From Metabacillus sp. FJAT-52054 (GTDB lineage: Bacteria > Bacillota > Bacilli > Bacillales > Bacillaceae), in contig NZ_CP147407.1 of NCBI RefSeq assembly GCF_037201815.1, forward strand, positions 2,116,723 through 2,180,722: a DNA stretch of 64,000 nt, in the 5' to 3' direction. This document shows positions 61,333 to 64,000 of this stretch, one piece after another. How positions within the stretch are numbered: position 1 is the stretch's first letter; every line of letters starts with the position of its first letter. The position numbers and the translations under genes were made by a program. A model generated the notes under the pieces. It did not search any database and was not told the DNA's origin. It worked only from the letters and a program-made list of their open reading frames with translations.

Positions 61333-62082
61333 CTAATTTCTTTGGTTATGAAGATCTTTTTGAAGCTCATCTATTCTTTCATACGGAGAATCAATCTGAA
61401 GCATTCTTCGCAGGATAAGCCGGGTTCCTGAATCAATATTCAATTCCTCTTCCCAGGGCTTTTCCTTCTCCTCTCTCGCAGAGTAGCCGGAATAAAGCAA
61501 GAAAAGCAGAAAGTGCCCTAAAGCATAGAAATCGCTTATAAATGAGATCTCTCTGTATCTCTTTTTCTTTTTAAAGAAACTGAATTTTTGTTTATCCCCT
61601 ATGTTTCTAGCCAGACCAAAATCGATAATATGAATATCCTGGCCATCAAGCAAAATATTTGGAATCCGTAAATCCCTGTGCACAATTCCGCGCTCATGAA
61701 TAGAGGCTAAAATTGCCGTGATTTTTGCAAGAATAGCTATAGACTGCTCTTCTGTATACACATGACCCTCATCAAAAATCAATTCTTCAAACGTTCGCCC
61801 ATTTTTAAATTCCATTGCAAGATACATATGCCGGTCGACAACGAATTGCTCATACAGCTCAGGAATTTGTATATTTTTTAAGGATCGAAGAATTAAGGAT
61901 TCCATTTCAAAGGAATGACTTGTTTTGCGCTTTCGGTTTCTAGCCTGCTTAATAAGCACTGTGCCGCCGTCATTGATTTTCCGGGCTTTATAGGCGATTC
62001 CGTAGCCGCCTTCCCCCGTCTTAGACTCGATCTCATATTTACCTTTCAGCACAAATCCCTTTTTGAGTTCGATTGCGTTCAT
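61333..62082 (-). CDS. Ser/Thr protein kinase (YrzF/YbdM-like, no sensor domain)
   Basis: A 249-residue compact kinase: GEGGYG loop at 23-28, VAIK-type Lys45 in VLIKQ, HRDLRIPN at 135-142, DFG at 154-156, then an ending rich in Asp/Arg. There is no PASTA or transmembrane segment, so it is cytoplasmic. HRDLR-IPN has Arg where many kinases have Lys, seen in this Bacillus group. It starts 2 bases after the 55-residue gene (translation coupling) and is followed by spo0M. Possible substrate: a product of its own operon. Confidence 0.88.
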   Translation of the reverse strand: MNAIELKKGFVLKGKYEIESKTGEGGYGIAYKARKINDGGTVLIKQARNRKRKTSHSFEMESLILRSLKNIQIPELYEQFVVDRHMYLAMEFKNGRTFEELIFDEGHVYTEEQSIAILAKITAILASIHERGIVHRDLRIPNILLDGQDIHIIDFGLARNIGDKQKFSFFKKKKRYREISFISDFYALGHFLLFLLYSGYSAREEKEKPWEEELNIDSGTRLILRRMLQIDSPYERIDELQKDLHNQRN

Positions 62083-62084
62083 TT

Positions 62085-62252
62085 TCAGCTGCTATATGAA
62101 CGGGAGCCGCTTGAGCGGTGCTTTTTCTTATAATAATGGTGGCCATGCTTTGACGGATGCTGCCCAAATTTTCCTCGCTTGTATCCGCTGCTTGAACCGT
62201 GCTTATCCTTATTATTTTTGGATAAAAGAGAATCTAATATTTTTTTTATCAT
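62085..62252 (-). CDS. Small basic His/Ser/Lys-rich protein, 55 residues, first gene of the kinase-spo0M operon
   Basis: AAAGGAG precedes a run of three ATG codons; the third (62252) has the proper 7-base spacing. The product has a short hydrophobic start MIKKILDSLLS and then a basic tail with KHGSSSGYKRGK, KHGHHYYKKKH and a Ser-rich end. Its TGA is 2 bases before the kinase ATG. It could be a peptide substrate of the kinase, or a nucleic-acid or membrane-surface binder. Not recognised. Confidence 0.75.
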   Translation of the reverse strand: MIKKILDSLLSKNNKDKHGSSSGYKRGKFGQHPSKHGHHYYKKKHRSSGSRSYSS

Positions 62253-62356
62253 CATCATTCTCCTTTCTATTTCTTAATACGGAGCAGAGTGAACCTAAGT
62301 TTCATATTTATCATACAATATTTTAGTGCAGCGCAGCCGGTTAGGAGGAAAAATCC

Positions 62357-63445
62357 ATGAAGAGGTCCGAGACGGCATTAAACCGCTTTCGAATACTTGA
62401 AGAAGAGAAAGAAAGCCTGTACACTGCTCTCCAAAAAAAGGTACATGCAAAGCAGCAGCCTTTCGTTACTGCGGGTGATGAAAGAGACGTGATCCAGAGA
62501 ATCAAAAGTGAAACAGCTATTTGCAACGTGTCAAATTTGACACGCACTCAAAGTTATCTCATGTTTCATTCCCAGTATCCGGAGGTACATTGGGCGCTGC
62601 TCGCGCATCTTGTTTCAAGAAACGGAGGATACAGTATGACAGATCTGAAATCATCCTACATAGGTCCTTTACTTCACCAAAGCGAAAAAAACGATTTATT
62701 TCAGATCCTTGAGATAATCAATGCAGCCATTTTTCTCGATGCCTATCCACAGCTTCTTTTATATGAAGAAAGCAAAAAAAGGAACAGGGACCTTTTTCAT
62801 CTCCTGCCCGCTTTCCGCGTTTCCGCGTTTATGGAACCGATTTGGTCCTGCTTTTTTCAAACCGGTAATTCCGCTTTGCTTACAAGAGCCCTTATTACAA
62901 ATGAGCAGTCCATGATTGAGGAAAACATCCTGTCAGGCAAGTCTGCGTCCATCTTTAGTAATCTAAAATTTTCGTTTCAGGAGAAATGGGGATTAACGAA
63001 TATACTCTTTCCATATAAAAAACACCATAAACAAAAGCAACATTCTCTTGCCGGAATAACGGTAACCGGCTTTCAATCCCTTTCGGAGCGGATCAGGACC
63101 GGAAAAAAACTGTACCACATACTTTTTCATCACCGGAAAATTCACGAGTCTATATTAGCTTACTGCAAATCTTCCGCCCACACAGGTTCAAGAAGCGACT
63201 ATTGGCCGCATTTGTTTTCATCATCCAGAGACCCATTCAGACTCACAAGTCCTTATCTTGCCGATGCCTGGCCTATTATCCCAGGGCCGGAAAGTATAGA
63301 GAAAGATTGGCTTTTGCAGCTTGGAATTCCTGAAGGATTTGAGCTTCCGGAAACGGAAAAACTACAGGATCTAACGAATAAAGTGATGGCCGATCTTCTG
63401 AAGCTCGCCCCGATTTCAGCCATTAGCAAAAAATTGTTCCGCTAA
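62357..63445 (+). CDS. DUF2515 (YppC-like) protein
   Basis: A 362-residue protein matching the DUF2515 family, B. subtilis YppC: NLTRTQSYLMFH near residue 60, PEVHWALLAHLVSRNGGYSMTDLK, then a YPQLLLYEESKK segment and YWPHLFSSSRDPFRLTSPYL near the end. Function unknown; mostly helical, no signal peptide. AGGAGG is 8 bases before ATG. It overlaps yozD by 4 bases at its end (convergent). Confidence 0.85.
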   Translation: MKRSETALNRFRILEEEKESLYTALQKKVHAKQQPFVTAGDERDVIQRIKSETAICNVSNLTRTQSYLMFHSQYPEVHWALLAHLVSRNGGYSMTDLKSSYIGPLLHQSEKNDLFQILEIINAAIFLDAYPQLLLYEESKKRNRDLFHLLPAFRVSAFMEPIWSCFFQTGNSALLTRALITNEQSMIEENILSGKSASIFSNLKFSFQEKWGLTNILFPYKKHHKQKQHSLAGITVTGFQSLSERIRTGKKLYHILFHHRKIHESILAYCKSSAHTGSRSDYWPHLFSSSRDPFRLTSPYLADAWPIIPGPESIEKDWLLQLGIPEGFELPETEKLQDLTNKVMADLLKLAPISAISKKLFR

Positions 63446-63630
63446 TCCAATGGGGGATGCTCATCTTCAAAATTTTCATCAATGATGCATTTGACGAGAA
63501 GGTAATCAAACATGATATCCGCTAGGACTTCCAGCTCTTCTGTGCCCGGTATGTAGCCTCTTTTTGTTAATTCCGAATAGAAGAATTCTGCAATTTCCTC
63601 TGTATCTATCACGACTTCCATTTCTTTCAT
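63442..63630 (-). CDS. yozD: YozD-family protein
   Basis: A 62-residue acidic protein with DTEEIAEFFYSELTKRGYIP, EELEVLADIMFDYLLVKCIID, matching YozD of B. subtilis (about 58 residues). It is a small helical protein of unknown role. GGGGGGCG precedes ATG. Its last 4 bases overlap the stop of the YppC-like gene. Confidence 0.9.
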   Translation of the reverse strand: MKEMEVVIDTEEIAEFFYSELTKRGYIPGTEELEVLADIMFDYLLVKCIIDENFEDEHPPLD

Positions 63631-63764
63631 TATCTCGCCCCCCTTTCTATTTCATATGAAAAGAAGAGCAAGCTTATGTCTGAATTAGAACAAGTTTTTT
63701 TGGAATAGAGCAGCTTTCCCTTGCATATCTTTTTGACAGGACAAGCTTATGAGGGGGAAAATAA

Positions 63765-63911
63765 ATGAACAGGATTATTGAATGGGCCGATGGAGAACAA
63801 TTTGATCATATTTTGGCTGCAGGCGTACGTGTATTATTTGCAGTTGCCATAATTGGCTGTCTGCCTTTTATCACATGGAACATGGCGGTCATGCTGCTGA
63901 ATTCCTTGTGA
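63765..63911 (+). CDS. Small membrane protein, 48 residues
   Basis: GAGGGGG stands 7 bases before ATG, a strong ribosome site. The product has a short cytoplasmic start (RIIEWADGEQ) and one or two hydrophobic stretches (ILAAGVRVLFAVAIIGCLPFI; MAVMLLNSL). Too short for a 60-codon cutoff. I do not recognise it. It is convergent with the partial gene at the right edge, one base apart. Confidence 0.7.
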   Translation: MNRIIEWADGEQFDHILAAGVRVLFAVAIIGCLPFITWNMAVMLLNSL

Positions 63912-63912
63912 A

Positions 63913-64000
63913 TTAATTGGACTTGAACCGTTTGAGACTGTCCATGACCATTTGCATCATTTCCTTGTACTCTGAATCTCCAAACTGCATATACAGCAGT
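63913..64000 (-). CDS. C-terminal end of an unidentified protein (partial)
   Basis: A minus-strand frame enters at the right edge and stops at TAA (63913-63915). The 28 visible residues are helical and Met-rich: LLYMQFGDSEYKEMMQMV then DSLKRFKSN. No family is recognised from this fragment; the gene begins outside the window. Confidence 0.4.
   Translation of the reverse strand, partial: LLYMQFGDSEYKEMMQMVMDSLKRFKSN

Overview
The window comes from a low-GC member of the Bacillaceae. Evidence is strong AGGAGG-type ribosome sites, ATG/TTG/GTG starts, Rho-independent terminators after most transcription units, and long stretches of Bacillus subtilis-like gene order: odhA-odhB with yojO-yojN-sodC-cwlS, then cdaS-MATE-bshB2-yojF-rarD, then yodB/yodC, ctpA, yodH, yodJ, deoD, yodL, yodM and yozD. 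It also carries rtp, the replication terminator gene of the B. subtilis lineage, so the segment lies in or near the chromosome terminus. Most genes are on the minus strand, as expected if a leftward-moving fork replicates it. I see no tRNA, rRNA, insertion sequence, prophage or CRISPR.

Layout. 0-13 kb: general metabolism and stress (cardiolipin synthase-like protein, quinone reductase with rpiA, a peroxiredoxin-like gene behind an apparently self-regulated TetR gene, a half-length Spo0M relative, SGNH hydrolase, benzil reductase, VanW lipoprotein, ketopantoate reductase-like protein and two transporters). 13-15 kb: UPF0316 protein, rtp and two candidate Ter sites with an identical 16-bp B half. 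14.5-22 kb: cobT with a HAD phosphatase, a complete proline pathway (proC-proB-proA) and a second P5C reductase, separated by ydjO, which lies behind a structured leader ending in a terminator. 22-26 kb: orphan LacI regulator and a small signalling group (PAS-STAS, PP2C-like phosphatase, helical RsbRD-N-like protein). 26-36 kb: 2-oxoglutarate dehydrogenase, the YojO/YojN VWA and MoxR-type ATPase pair, SodC, and a LysM-NlpC/P60 cell-wall hydrolase.

35.9-37.7 kb is the most unusual stretch: about 1.77 kb of non-coding tandem DNA built from 19-21-bp units that each begin near TATCG, grouped into a 103-bp higher-order repeat. 37.8-46 kb: MFS and purine permeases, c-di-AMP synthase CdaS, MATE pump, bacillithiol deacetylase BshB2 with YojF, RarD, Hsp20. 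46-54.7 kb: YdaT-like protein, SDR and HxlR regulator YodB divergent from nitroreductase YodC, a 3-hydroxybutyrate permease/dehydrogenase pair, a shortened pyruvate-kinase-like protein, WrbA and CtpA. 55-64 kb: methyltransferase, Mug glycosylase with the YodJ carboxypeptidase, DeoD, YodL, YodM, a compact operon of a 55-residue basic protein, Ser/Thr kinase and Spo0M, then YppC-like protein, YozD and small membrane proteins.

Between genes there is also a dispersed imperfect-palindrome family of about 90-190 bp (best copies near 8.9, 20.4 and 56.5 kb). Several genes were too short for a 60-codon cutoff and were found by reading (39, 48 and 55 residues). Several starts were moved to match the ribosome binding site.
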